Source: Mesorhizobium sp. 65-26 (GTDB lineage: Bacteria > Pseudomonadota > Alphaproteobacteria > Rhizobiales > Rhizobiaceae). From it: a stretch of DNA of 64,000 nt. Where the stretch lies: assembly GCA_001899205.1 (NCBI GenBank), contig MKVL01000013.1, positions 83,150 to 147,149 of the forward strand, in the 5' to 3' direction. How positions within the stretch are numbered: the first letter of the stretch is position 1; each line of letters starts with the position of its first letter. The notes under the pieces are model-generated. The model was not told the origin of the DNA. It ran no database searches and saw only the letters and a program-made list of their open reading frames with translations. The position numbers and the translations under genes were made by a program. Of the stretch, positions 44,860 through 51,978 are shown in pieces.

Positions 44860-45004
44860 CGTCAACGAACGTCAACGTCCGTCAACCTGGACACTGAAAT
44901 CATTGGCTTTTTGTTGTCGGAGAAGTTGACAGCGCAACGCTCCAAGTTGGCATTTTGGGCCAATTTGCCTCTGAAAAGTTGACTGTTCCGCTTAGAATGT
45001 CAAC
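44860..45004. repeat. GTCAAC/GTTGAC motif cluster with 10-bp phasing
   Basis: CGTCAAC occurs at 44860, 44870 and 44880 in exact 10-bp period, then GTTGAC at 44925 and 44978 and GTCAAC at 44999. Six copies lie in 145 bp, many more than the roughly 0.07 expected for a 6-mer on both strands. The helical phasing suggests a protein-binding array such as iterons or recombination-directionality sites. Confidence 0.6.
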
Positions 45005-45061
45005 AAGATCGGTTGCGGTGTCAGCTTTCCGTAACCAACTTCAGGTTGCATATGCCCGGTA

Positions 45062-45177
45062 GAGGAGGATTGGAACTCGGGATATCGGTGGTGCCCCAAC
45101 GCATCCCCATGGCATCTCGATATCCCGCCTAGGACTTCGACGGTCTCTCACGGGGACCCACCGCACTGGTCCTCCTC
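45062..45177. repeat. Nested inverted repeat, possible structured RNA
   Basis: Outer arms GAGGAGGA (45062-45069) and TCCTCCTC (45170-45177) enclose inner arms GGGATATCG (45079-45087) and CGATATCCC (45118-45126). The 116-bp unit could fold as a two-tier hairpin in DNA or RNA. No known RNA family was recognised. Confidence 0.45.
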
Positions 45178-45399
45178 AGCGGATGCTAGCCATTCCCCGG
45201 ATTTTCCCAGACCAGGTTTCGAATTGGATTAACATGACGGACCTATTCCAGTCTCGAGTTTGAACCCAATTGACGCCGCGTAAAGCGTAGTCCGCTTTCT
45301 ATTTCGCTATACATAAAATTACGCATCACCGCGCGCGCCTCCCTTGACGCTTTCTCTCACTCCAACGTGCACCTCGAAGCTCTGGTCCAACTGAACGCC

Positions 45400-45687
45400 A
45401 TGCAGATCGTCGCCTCCCTCATCCACGCCCTTCCTGCCACTGAACGCAGGTGTTTCGACCGCAAGGAAGCAGCGTCATATCTGGGCGTGAGCCCCGCGCA
45501 TCTCGACAAGCTTGTGAGGAATGGCTTGGCGCCCCAGCCAATTGGGTTCCTGGGCCGCAAAGTCTGGGACAAGGCGGTGCTCGACCGTCTGCTTGATACC
45601 CACTCCGAGGTTGCCGGCTCTTACGGCGTTTCCGACGTTCTCGACCGTGAGCTCGCTGAGTTCGAGGCGAAGCATGGTCGCGCTTGA
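45400..45687 (+). CDS. AlpA/excisionase-like HTH protein
   Basis: A 95-aa protein with a MerR/AlpA-type helix-turn-helix: FDRKEAASYLGVSPAHLDKL then VRNGLAPQPIGFLGRKVWDK and AVLDRLLDT. Small HTH proteins of this kind in front of integrase genes usually act as recombination directionality factors. Its coding end overlaps the integrase start by 14 bp. A GTG at 45367 is an alternative start; neither has a strong ribosome binding site. Confidence 0.75.
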   Translation: MQIVASLIHALPATERRCFDRKEAASYLGVSPAHLDKLVRNGLAPQPIGFLGRKVWDKAVLDRLLDTHSEVAGSYGVSDVLDRELAEFEAKHGRA

Positions 45688-46690
45688 ACTGAAAGGTCTC
45701 CACCGGGTCAGATCCAAGGGGAGGGTCTGGTATGCCTGGCGCGGCGGTCCGAGAATCGCCGGCGAGCCCGGAACGCCCGAGTTCATCGCTTCATACAACG
45801 ATGCGATCGCCAGCGTCACGACACCCGACAACAGCCGCTTTCGATCCCTGGTGGCACTCTACAAGGCCAGCCCCGACTATCAGAAGCTTGCCCACTCGAC
45901 GCGGCGCAATTGGGGACCTTGGCTCGACCGCATCGCTGACCATTTCGGCGAGTTGCGGATCGCGCAGTTCGATCGGCCTAAAAGGATCAGGCCGATCATC
46001 CGGCAGTGGCGAGCCAAATATGCCGAGAAGCCGCGGACGGCGGACTATGGTGTGCAGGTATTGTCCCGCGTGCTCTCCTACGCCGTAGATCCGCTGGGCA
46101 AGATCGCCTCCAACCCATGCGAGGGGATCAAGCAACTCTATAGCGGCTCTCGCTCGGAAATAATCTGGACGGACAACGATATTGCGCACCTCAAGGTCAC
46201 TTGTTCGGTGGAGATTGCCCATGCCGTCGACCTGGCGGCGCATACTGGTCTGCGCGTTGGTGATCTCGTGCGGCTGTCGTGGTCGCATGTCGGCGAGGAC
46301 GCCATCATCGTCACGACCGGCAAGAGCAGGCATAAACGCGAGGCTGTGATTCCGCTTTATCAGGAGTTGCGCGACGTTCTCGCGCGAATTCCGAGGCGCT
46401 CGCCGGTCGTCCTGACCGGCAGCAGGAAGCGTCCGTGGACTGTCAACGGTCTGGCCAGTTCGTTCTCCGACGCGAAAAAGATAGCCTGGCCGAAAGGTGA
46501 CAATCTACATTTTCACGATCTGCGTGGCACTGCGGCGACGAAGTTCTATGTCGCCGGCATGACCGAGCGTGAGATCGCTGAGATCATGGCCTGGGAAGAA
46601 GACCAGGTCGCCCGCATCATCCGCCGCTACGTCAGCCGCGGCGCCGCGATCAAGGAACGGATCCGGAAGTTGAATGGGGCCGCCAAGTAG
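45674..46690 (+). CDS. int: Tyrosine recombinase (site-specific integrase)
   Basis: A 338-aa phage-type integrase. The catalytic residues are visible: Arg in HTGLRVGDLVRLSW, the HxxR in FHDLRGTAATKF, and the nucleophile Tyr near the end in IIRRYVSRGAAI. The N-terminal half holds an arm-binding and core-binding region (STRRNWGPWLDRIADHFGEL). It sits about 0.7 kb inside the right attachment site, as expected for an enzyme that integrates at tRNA-Gly. The start is ATG 45674, within the end of the AlpA-like gene. Confidence 0.93.
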   Translation: MVALELKGLHRVRSKGRVWYAWRGGPRIAGEPGTPEFIASYNDAIASVTTPDNSRFRSLVALYKASPDYQKLAHSTRRNWGPWLDRIADHFGELRIAQFDRPKRIRPIIRQWRAKYAEKPRTADYGVQVLSRVLSYAVDPLGKIASNPCEGIKQLYSGSRSEIIWTDNDIAHLKVTCSVEIAHAVDLAAHTGLRVGDLVRLSWSHVGEDAIIVTTGKSRHKREAVIPLYQELRDVLARIPRRSPVVLTGSRKRPWTVNGLASSFSDAKKIAWPKGDNLHFHDLRGTAATKFYVAGMTEREIAEIMAWEEDQVARIIRRYVSRGAAIKERIRKLNGAAK

Positions 46691-46849
46691 CTATCCACGC
46701 AATTCACAGGCATTTCGACATCGAATGTAGTGGTCACTGGCACCATTGCGGCCATCTGCTGACAAGGCTTGTTTGTGCCAAAAACGCCATATCTTACAGT
46801 TATTTGAAGCCAATCGCCGGCCTACAAAGGCAGGAGAAAAGGTTCTGTT

Positions 46850-46867
46850 AACACTATATTTAGTGTT
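46850..46867. promoter_or_regulatory. Dyad upstream of the small HTH gene
   Basis: AACACTA-TATT-TAGTGTT is a perfect 7-bp inverted repeat with a 4-bp spacer, 205 bp before the HTH start. It could be a regulator site or a promoter-linked hairpin. Confidence 0.4.
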
Positions 46868-46900
46868 TGCACCAGGGCGCATGATACGAAATCATCGCAG

Positions 46901-46927
46901 CGTTTGAGAGAGTGATTCTTTCAAACG
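46901..46927. promoter_or_regulatory. Second dyad upstream of the small HTH gene
   Basis: CGTTTGA (46901-46907) and TCAAACG (46921-46927) form a perfect 7-bp inverted repeat around 13 bp, 145 bp before the HTH start. Confidence 0.35.
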
Positions 46928-47071
46928 AGTAGACCGGCCCCTCCTGGCAGAGGGAACCGGTCTTGGTAGAAGCCGCCGGGTAAGGGCGGAATTTGTTGCA
47001 ACGAAACGACCATTGTCGTGTTCGCGGCGCAAGTCAACCCTTGCCCGGCTATTTCAAACGGAGAAATAGCA

Positions 47072-47269
47072 ATGACACCACCGAGCCACAAGCTCACCTT
47101 TGACGAAGCGATCCGGGTTCACTTGATGATCTGGAATGGCGAGTTGCAGAGCCGGATCGCCGCGCATTTCGATACCAACAGCGGTCGGATTTCCGAAGTC
47201 AACACCGGCAAAAGGCATCCCGGCAGTCGTCAGGCAGCCTTGAACATTCTCACTGCCACAGCAGCTTAA
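47072..47269 (+). CDS. Small HTH protein at the right end of the island
   Basis: A 65-aa protein with a short helix-turn-helix-like pattern: KLTFDEAIRVHLMIWNGELQ then SRIAAHFDTNSGRISEVNTG and KRHPGSRQAALNIL. Small proteins of this kind are frequent in rhizobial chromosomes and phage-like regions. It starts at ATG 47072 after GGAG, lies 151 bp inside the right att site, and ends at a clear terminator. It may be a second recombination or regulatory factor of the element. Confidence 0.68.
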   Translation: MTPPSHKLTFDEAIRVHLMIWNGELQSRIAAHFDTNSGRISEVNTGKRHPGSRQAALNILTATAA

Positions 47270-47281
47270 ACGTCATGGATT

Positions 47282-47315
47282 GGGCGGCGACATCCAATAC
47301 GCCGCCGCCCTTTTT
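47282..47315 (+). terminator. Terminator after the small HTH gene
   Basis: GGGCGGC (47282-47288) and GCCGCCC (47304-47310) form a 7-bp stem followed by TTTTT. It lies 12 bp after the stop of the small HTH gene. Confidence 0.75.
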
Positions 47316-47347
47316 CTGCCTTGCGCAGACCAGAACCGGAACGGAGC

Positions 47348-47368
47348 CTGTAAAACTGCCTGTAAAAC
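47348..47368. repeat. CTGTAAAAC repeats, candidate arm sites at the right end
   Basis: CTGTAAAAC occurs at 47348-47356 and 47360-47368 in direct repeat, 52 bp inside the right core. The same 9-mer stands at 24725-24733 at the left end, and an 8-mer of it at 24778. This fits arm-type integrase sites on both ends. Confidence 0.55.
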
Positions 47369-47419
47369 CGCCAACTTTCGACCAGCGCTAGTTCAAGCGC
47401 AAACCCTTGTGGCGCAAGT

Positions 47420-47467
47420 TGGAGCGGGTAGCGGGAATCGAACCCGCGCGTTCAGCTTGGGAAGCTG
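47420..47467. repeat. attR: 48-bp direct repeat inside the intact tRNA-Gly
   Basis: The 48-bp copy identical to 24648-24695. It covers the anticodon stem-loop to the CCA end of the tRNA on the minus strand. Identity ends at its inner border in the 5' strand of the anticodon stem, which fits crossover in or near the anticodon loop, the usual place for tRNA-targeting integrases. Confidence 0.93.
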
Positions 47468-47493
47468 ACAGGCTACCATTACATCATACCCGC
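47420..47493 (-). tRNA. tRNA-Gly (CCC anticodon)
   Basis: A 74-nt tRNA on the minus strand: GCGGGTA acceptor, D-arm TGTAATGGTA, anticodon stem TCAGC with loop TTCCCAA (anticodon CCC at 47459-47461), TpsiC arm GCGGG-TTCGATT-CCCGC, acceptor TACCCGC, then TCCA including encoded CCA. It is intact because the element brought an identical 3' end, and serves as the attachment gene of the island. Confidence 0.95.
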
Positions 47494-47550
47494 GCGATGC
47501 CTCGTTAGCATGGCGGCCCCGTCTCGGGCAATCGGCAACGCACGCAAAGA

Positions 47551-48576
47551 ATGGCTGGCCTGGCGCGAGCTTTGATGCCGCGCGCCGGCGTGGTAGAAGC
47601 ACGGCGGCGCGCAGGGTGGGGACCCAGCTTGAAGATCACCATTCGGAAGCGGAAGCGGATTTCCCGCTCCGAAACGTTCTTCACATCGGACGATGCCGGC
47701 TTCCTGATTCGACTGCCTGTCTTCGCCCTGGTTTCACTTCTCGTGCCCGAGAAGCGATGGCATGGGGTCTGCCATTGGCTTGAGCGGCGCAAAGGCTCTC
47801 CAGCGCCGGCTGGTGCCGCCGGACGCGATCTTGCCGCCTTTGGCGTGGCCGGCGCCGAGGACAGACGGCGCATCGCCGCGACACGAAGCGAGCACAACAT
47901 CCAGATAATTCGGGAGCGCCTCGCCGGCTGGAAGCCTAAGATCGAGTTGCATGGGCTCGATCATCTCGATGCGGCCCGGGCAGGGGGCCGGGGGGCTGTC
48001 TTGTGGATCGCTCATTTCGCCTTCAACGCGCTTGCCGCCAAGATGGCGTTCGCCCGCGCCGGCTTCGATGTCTTCCACGTCAGCAGACCGGAGCATGGCT
48101 TCTCCAAATCGCGCTTCGGCATGCGCTGGCTCAATCCGATCAGGACCGGCGCGGAGTTGAAATACGCCGCAGGCCGCGTGGTGATAGATCGCGCCAATCC
48201 CGCCGCCAGCATGAACGAGGCCCGGCGCCTGCTTCGCGCCAACAAATTTGTTTCGATCACCGCCGGCGCCTGGGAAGGTGAATTGCTGGTCAGCGCGCGC
48301 ATCGGTCAATCGGCGGTGGAGATTGCCAGCGGCGCGCCGCGCCTGGCGAAGGTGGCCGGCGCTCCCCTGCTGCCGGTCTTCGTCGGGCGCGACGATGGCA
48401 CCGGCACGATCAAAGTGGTGGTGGAGCCTCCGATCGATCTCGATGCCCATGACGACAAGGCCGCCCTGATCCAAGGCGCGGCGCAGGATTTCGCGGACCG
48501 CCATCTTGCTTATCTCAGGGCCTATCCTCACCAGTGGCGCGACTGGGAGAAGCTCGTCGCCCTCGAAGCGCCCTGA
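47551..48576 (+). CDS. LpxL/HtrB-like lysophospholipid acyltransferase
   Basis: A 341-aa LPLAT-fold protein of the lipid A lauroyl/myristoyl acyltransferase type. Segments AVLWIAHFAFNALAAKMAFA, DVFHVSRPEHGFSKSRFGMR and KVAGAPLLPVFVGRDDGTGT follow the family order. The usual HX4D/E catalytic motif is seen only as HFAFNA, lacking the acidic partner, so catalysis may be altered. The start could be 47551 or an inner ATG at 47575. It begins just beyond the tRNA and is followed after 17 bp by a glycosyltransferase-like gene on the same strand. Confidence 0.72.
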   Translation: MAGLARALMPRAGVVEARRRAGWGPSLKITIRKRKRISRSETFFTSDDAGFLIRLPVFALVSLLVPEKRWHGVCHWLERRKGSPAPAGAAGRDLAAFGVAGAEDRRRIAATRSEHNIQIIRERLAGWKPKIELHGLDHLDAARAGGRGAVLWIAHFAFNALAAKMAFARAGFDVFHVSRPEHGFSKSRFGMRWLNPIRTGAELKYAAGRVVIDRANPAASMNEARRLLRANKFVSITAGAWEGELLVSARIGQSAVEIASGAPRLAKVAGAPLLPVFVGRDDGTGTIKVVVEPPIDLDAHDDKAALIQGAAQDFADRHLAYLRAYPHQWRDWEKLVALEAP

Positions 48577-48593
48577 AGCCATAGGAGATGGCG

Positions 48594-49343
48594 ATGCCGC
48601 TGTTCAGCATTCTCCTGACCGACCGCGAGGACGAGGAACTGTCGGACCTCGTCTCGGAAAACATCCGCTCGCTCAGGAGCCGCCATCCGGGCGAAGAACA
48701 CCTGCTCTGGCGTGAAACCATGCTGACGGATTTCATCGCGAGCCATTTCGACGCCGAGGTGCTTTCGGCTTTCCGGACACTGCGGCCCTACGCCTACAAG
48801 GCCGATCTCGCCAAATATTGCCTGCTGTATGAGCACGGCGGCCTCTATGCCGATCTCTCCTACTTCTTCCTGCGCGCCGTGCCTCGCGCCGATGGGAAGC
48901 TCTCGATCTTTCGCGATTTCTTGAGCTCCACCCCTTGGGACACGAGCATCGGCGTGGTTGCCGCGCCGCCGCGTCACCGGGCGTTTGAGAAGGCCATCGA
49001 GATGGTCTGCGCGAACGTGAAACGCGAATATTACGGGCCGACGGCGTTGTGCCCGACGGGGCCGACCCTGTTCGGCAAGGCCGTCGCGCTAACCTGCGAT
49101 CCCGAGAACCTCGTGGTCGGAGAGGCGGTTCAGTTGCCGCCATCGCCGGAAAATGCCGGCGGCGGGCCGGGCCACGGCCTCCTCTACAAGGGAGAGCCGG
49201 TGGCGATCAAACGCAAGCGCGGCGGCGGGCCGATGTCGCAGCTCGGCATTGTCGGGGGCAATCGCTACAACAGGCTGTGGCGATCGAGAGAGGTCTATCG
49301 CGATCGACCCTTCTGGGCCCGGATCTTCCGCTGGCGGATCTGA
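48594..49343 (+). CDS. Glycosyltransferase-like protein (Och1/Gly_transf_sug type)
   Basis: A 249-aa protein resembling the alpha-1,6-mannosyltransferase Och1-like family. AYKADLAKYCLLYEHGGLYA followed by DLSYFF occupies the position of the nucleotide-sugar DXD. Here the second Asp is replaced (ADLS), so the enzyme may be altered or use another ligand. ATG 48594 has AGGAG 6 bp upstream; ATG 48588 is too close to that site. It follows the acyltransferase gene and likely belongs to the same envelope-modification unit. Confidence 0.68.
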   Translation: MPLFSILLTDREDEELSDLVSENIRSLRSRHPGEEHLLWRETMLTDFIASHFDAEVLSAFRTLRPYAYKADLAKYCLLYEHGGLYADLSYFFLRAVPRADGKLSIFRDFLSSTPWDTSIGVVAAPPRHRAFEKAIEMVCANVKREYYGPTALCPTGPTLFGKAVALTCDPENLVVGEAVQLPPSPENAGGGPGHGLLYKGEPVAIKRKRGGGPMSQLGIVGGNRYNRLWRSREVYRDRPFWARIFRWRI

Positions 49344-49355
49344 TGGATCGAGCCG

Positions 49356-50789
49356 TCATCCCGCCAGCACCGGCAGTTCCAGGCGCACGCGGGTGCCCCT
49401 CCACGCGCCATCCAGAATGCCGACGCTGCCGCCATGCAGCTCGACGATCTGCCGGGTGAGGTTGAGGCCGAGGCCCGCGCCGCGCGATTGCGGATGCAGG
49501 CGGTAGAACGGCTCGAAGACGTTGTCGCGCTCGTCCGACGGGATACCGGGACCTTCGTCGCGGACCTCGATGCCACCATTGCCGGTCACCACCAGCGTGA
49601 TGGTGCCGGAGCCGCCGCCATGGTCGATGGCGTTGCGCACGACATTCGCCAGCGCGCGCTCGAGCTGCAGCGCGTTCGCCTCCACAAACAGTTTGCGCGG
49701 CGGCGGCTCGAAGGCGAGGTCGTAGCCGGCTTCGATGGCGAGCGGCGCGAAATCGGCGGCGACGCGGCTGACGAGTTCCTTGAGATCCACCACCTCGCGC
49801 TCGCTTGCAGGGCGCTCCAGCATCTGGTGGTCGAGCAGTTGCTGCGCCAGATGCGACAGGCGCTCGATGTCCTGCAGCAGCCGCGCGCCTTGCGGCTCCT
49901 TACCGAGCAACTCGGCGCGCGTGCGCAGGATGGCGATCGGCGTGCGCAGTTCGTGCGCGGCATCGGTGAGGAAGCGGTTGTGCCGGTCGTAGCCCTGGGC
50001 AAGGCGCGTCAGCGTCTGGTTGAAGGCTTGCACCAGCGGCGTGATCTCTTGCGGCACATGCTTCAGCGGAAGTTGCATGGCCCTGTTGTTTATGTCGATG
50101 CGCGCCGCTTGCCGGGCCGTGTCGAGCAGTCCGGAGAAGGATCGCCGCACCACGGCCGGAGTGGTGACGAGCGTGGTGATGCCCATGACAATGGCTATCG
50201 GCAGCACCACCATGACGACGATCAGGGCGAGCGCGGGCAAGGCGCGCTCCCAGTCGCGGCTGCCGTCCGGGTTCTTGGCCACCTCCACCGTGGCCGAGAT
50301 GCTGACCTCCAGCCCGTCGGTAGCCTCGCGCGAGGAGCGGGTCGAGGCGATGATCTGCAGCGGTCCGGCCTTGCTGTCGACGTTTTCCATGAAGGCGCCG
50401 GACGGGAGGTCGTCCCTGGAGGATTCGAGCGTTACGCGATCCACCGCGGCCAGCAGGTCGCCGGGCGTGCGGGTGTAGATGTCGGGAATGGTACCGTCGC
50501 GCACGCTTTGGCCCGTCCGGTCGCGGATGATGTACCACACATGCGGAAAGCTCTCGCGGAACGTCCGCAATTCGTCGGTCTCGCGCACGACCAGCCGCCC
50601 GTCAGGCCCCCGCTCCACCGCGTTCTTCAAAGCGGCGACAGCGGCCTCGTTGTCGACCAGAAGCCTCGGGTTGGCGATCCAGAGGGCGGCCGCGCAGAGT
50701 GCGATGAAGATGAGCAGCATCGCCGCCTGCAGCAGGATCAGCCGCCGCACCAGCACCCATTGCAGCGAGCGTGTCCGCGCCTTCTTCAC
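49356..50789 (-). CDS. Two-component sensor histidine kinase
   Basis: A 477-aa membrane sensor kinase. The first helix is at about 12-33 (LVRRLILLQAAMLLIFIALC) and the second at about 187-212 (LPALALIVVMVVLPIAIVMG), with a periplasmic sensor of about 150 residues between. HAMP is followed by the phospho-acceptor His in AAHELRTPIAIL, NVVRNAIDHGGG, VRDEGPGIPSDERD and GAGLGLNLTRQIV. The response-regulator gene overlaps its start (ATGA) on the upstream side. The signal is unknown. Confidence 0.9.
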   Translation of the reverse strand: MKKARTRSLQWVLVRRLILLQAAMLLIFIALCAAALWIANPRLLVDNEAAVAALKNAVERGPDGRLVVRETDELRTFRESFPHVWYIIRDRTGQSVRDGTIPDIYTRTPGDLLAAVDRVTLESSRDDLPSGAFMENVDSKAGPLQIIASTRSSREATDGLEVSISATVEVAKNPDGSRDWERALPALALIVVMVVLPIAIVMGITTLVTTPAVVRRSFSGLLDTARQAARIDINNRAMQLPLKHVPQEITPLVQAFNQTLTRLAQGYDRHNRFLTDAAHELRTPIAILRTRAELLGKEPQGARLLQDIERLSHLAQQLLDHQMLERPASEREVVDLKELVSRVAADFAPLAIEAGYDLAFEPPPRKLFVEANALQLERALANVVRNAIDHGGGSGTITLVVTGNGGIEVRDEGPGIPSDERDNVFEPFYRLHPQSRGAGLGLNLTRQIVELHGGSVGILDGAWRGTRVRLELPVLAG

Positions 50790-51460
50790 GGGATGGCCCG
50801 CAACAGGTAGCCGATGTTGCGGATAGCCCTGATCTCGATGCCGGCGGCGACATCCTCCAGCTTGCGGCGCAGTCGCGATATATGGGCGTCGAGCGCGTTG
50901 GAACCGATCTCGTCGTCCAGCGCGTAGACGGCCTCTTCGAGGGTGCCGCGCATGACGGCGCGTCCGGGCCGGCGGATCAGCGTTTCCAGTACCAGGCGCT
51001 CGCGCCGCGGCAGGTCCAGTGTCTGGTCGCCGACCAGCGCTTCGCGGTGGCGGAAGTCGTAGGTGAGGCGACCGATCATCGTGTGCTCCGCCCGCAGCGT
51101 GAACTGGCGCCTGTGCAGCGCGCGCAGCCGCGCGACGAGTTCTTCCGTCGCGAACGGCTTGACCATGTAGTCGTCGGCTCCGGCATTGAGGCCACTGATC
51201 CGGTCGTCGAGGCCGCCCATGGCGGTCAGCGCGAGGACCGGCGCATCGACATGCAGGGCCCGCAGGCGCGGTATCAGGCTCAGCCCTTCGCCATCCGGCA
51301 GGCGACGGTCCAGCACCACGGCATCATAGGATCCGACCTTTGCCATCATCTCGGCGTCGGCCAGGGTCGACACCTGGTCGACGATGATGTCCTGCCTCTG
51401 CAAGGCCGTCTTGAGGACGGACGCCATCTCGGGCTCGTCCTCGATCAGCAGGATACGCAT
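50786..51460 (-). CDS. OmpR/PhoB-family response regulator
   Basis: A 224-aa regulator. The receiver has the acidic pocket IEDEPEM, phospho-acceptor Asp in VVLDRRLPDGEG, and Lys in MVKPFATEEL. The C-terminal winged helix (LTYDFRHREALVGDQTLDLP then RRERLVLETLIRRPGRAV) is of the OmpR type and ends with SRLRRKLEDVAAGIEI. It is first in the operon, overlapping the sensor kinase gene by 4 bases. A TctD/QseB-like role is possible but not fixed. Confidence 0.92.
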   Translation of the reverse strand: MRILLIEDEPEMASVLKTALQRQDIIVDQVSTLADAEMMAKVGSYDAVVLDRRLPDGEGLSLIPRLRALHVDAPVLALTAMGGLDDRISGLNAGADDYMVKPFATEELVARLRALHRRQFTLRAEHTMIGRLTYDFRHREALVGDQTLDLPRRERLVLETLIRRPGRAVMRGTLEEAVYALDDEIGSNALDAHISRLRRKLEDVAAGIEIRAIRNIGYLLRAIP

Positions 51461-51588
51461 GTCCAGTCTCCGTCAGCGGCCAAGGCCGGCTGTCTCGTTC
51501 TCGAGCATTGCCGGTTCCTGCCGCAACGGTCGGCGCGCGGCAAGGTCCGGCGGTGTGCTCGCGTCAGCGGGCATGTGCTTCCCGACCG

Positions 51589-51978
51589 TTATTCGCATTC
51601 CAGCTTCGGCTTGCGGAAATTGGTGATCAACCAGCGCCCCGACGACTGGCGGGCATAGAAGGTGTAGAAGCACTCCTGCCGCTCGACATAGCCCGGCGTC
51701 TCGGTCGTCTCGTACTTGGTGCCATGCCTGGTCTCGCGGATCTCTCCGCTCGAAGAACCAGACACGACATTGGTCGAAATCCTGCGCCATTGATAGGCGC
51801 GCTCGCCCGGCGCTAGGTCGACCATGGTGGTCGGTGGGCCGTAGTCGAGGATGACGGATTCGACGGGCTGGCCGACATAGTTCTTCATGATGTCGGATGC
51901 GCACGCCGCCAGCATCAAGATCGCGGCGGCGGTGGCTCCGAGAGCCCATCTGCGCCTGGCGGTACCGGATCTGGGCAT
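51589..51978 (-). CDS. Small lipoprotein
   Basis: A 129-aa exported protein with a lipobox: a hydrophobic signal (ALGATAAAILMLAACAS) with Cys near residue 26. The mature part, MKNYVGQPVESVILDYGPPT then TMVDLAPGERAYQWRRIST, fits small conserved rhizobial lipoproteins. It ends ECFYTFYARQSSGRWLITNF. It lies 128 bp upstream of the two-component operon on the same strand; a functional link is not evident. Confidence 0.72.
   Translation of the reverse strand: MPRSGTARRRWALGATAAAILMLAACASDIMKNYVGQPVESVILDYGPPTTMVDLAPGERAYQWRRISTNVVSGSSSGEIRETRHGTKYETTETPGYVERQECFYTFYARQSSGRWLITNFRKPKLECE

Larger units (their letters stand above)
44410..45399. other. Non-coding stretch before the integrase module
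   Basis: About 990 bp with no supported gene. It contains a hairpin (44435-44459), a cluster of GTCAAC/GTTGAC motifs (44860-45004) and a nested inverted repeat (45062-45177). A 109-codon frame at 44653-44982 lacks a ribosome binding site and family resemblance. It may be the element's regulatory or origin-like segment. Confidence 0.55.
46691..47071. other. Non-coding stretch between integrase and small HTH gene
   Basis: 381 bp with no supported gene. It holds two dyads, AACACTA-TATT-TAGTGTT (46850-46867) and CGTTTGA...TCAAACG (46901-46927), which could be operators of the small HTH gene at 47072. The upstream 46740-46840 region is otherwise without feature. Confidence 0.55.
24648..47467. mobile_element. 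tRNA-Gly-integrated defence island, about 22.8 kb
   Basis: Bounded by 48-bp direct repeats made of the tRNA-Gly(CCC) 3' part. An XRE-like/AlpA-type small gene and a tyrosine recombinase sit inside the right end, close to the intact tRNA. Cargo: HipBA, XRE regulator, DUF2293 protein, type I Zorya, and a five-gene type I restriction-modification operon. Several intergenic stretches are visibly AT-richer than the flanks. No relaxase, type IV secretion, replication or transposase gene was seen, so self-transfer is unlikely. Excision as a circle is expected but not shown. Confidence 0.9.

Noticed and set aside
44860-44886. CRISPR-like array
   Set aside because: Repeat units are only 7 bp with 3-bp gaps, and no Cas gene exists in the window; it is a binding-site array at most.
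44653-44982. 109-codon plus-strand frame in the island
   Set aside because: No ribosome binding site, unusual composition, and it overlaps the GTCAAC repeat cluster, so it is more likely non-coding.
46691-46882. 63-codon minus-strand frame after the integrase
   Set aside because: No family, no ribosome binding site, and it covers a dyad likely to be regulatory.
24648-47467. Integrative and conjugative element or prophage
   Set aside because: No relaxase, coupling protein, type IV secretion, capsid, terminase or tail gene was seen; only a recombinase and cargo.
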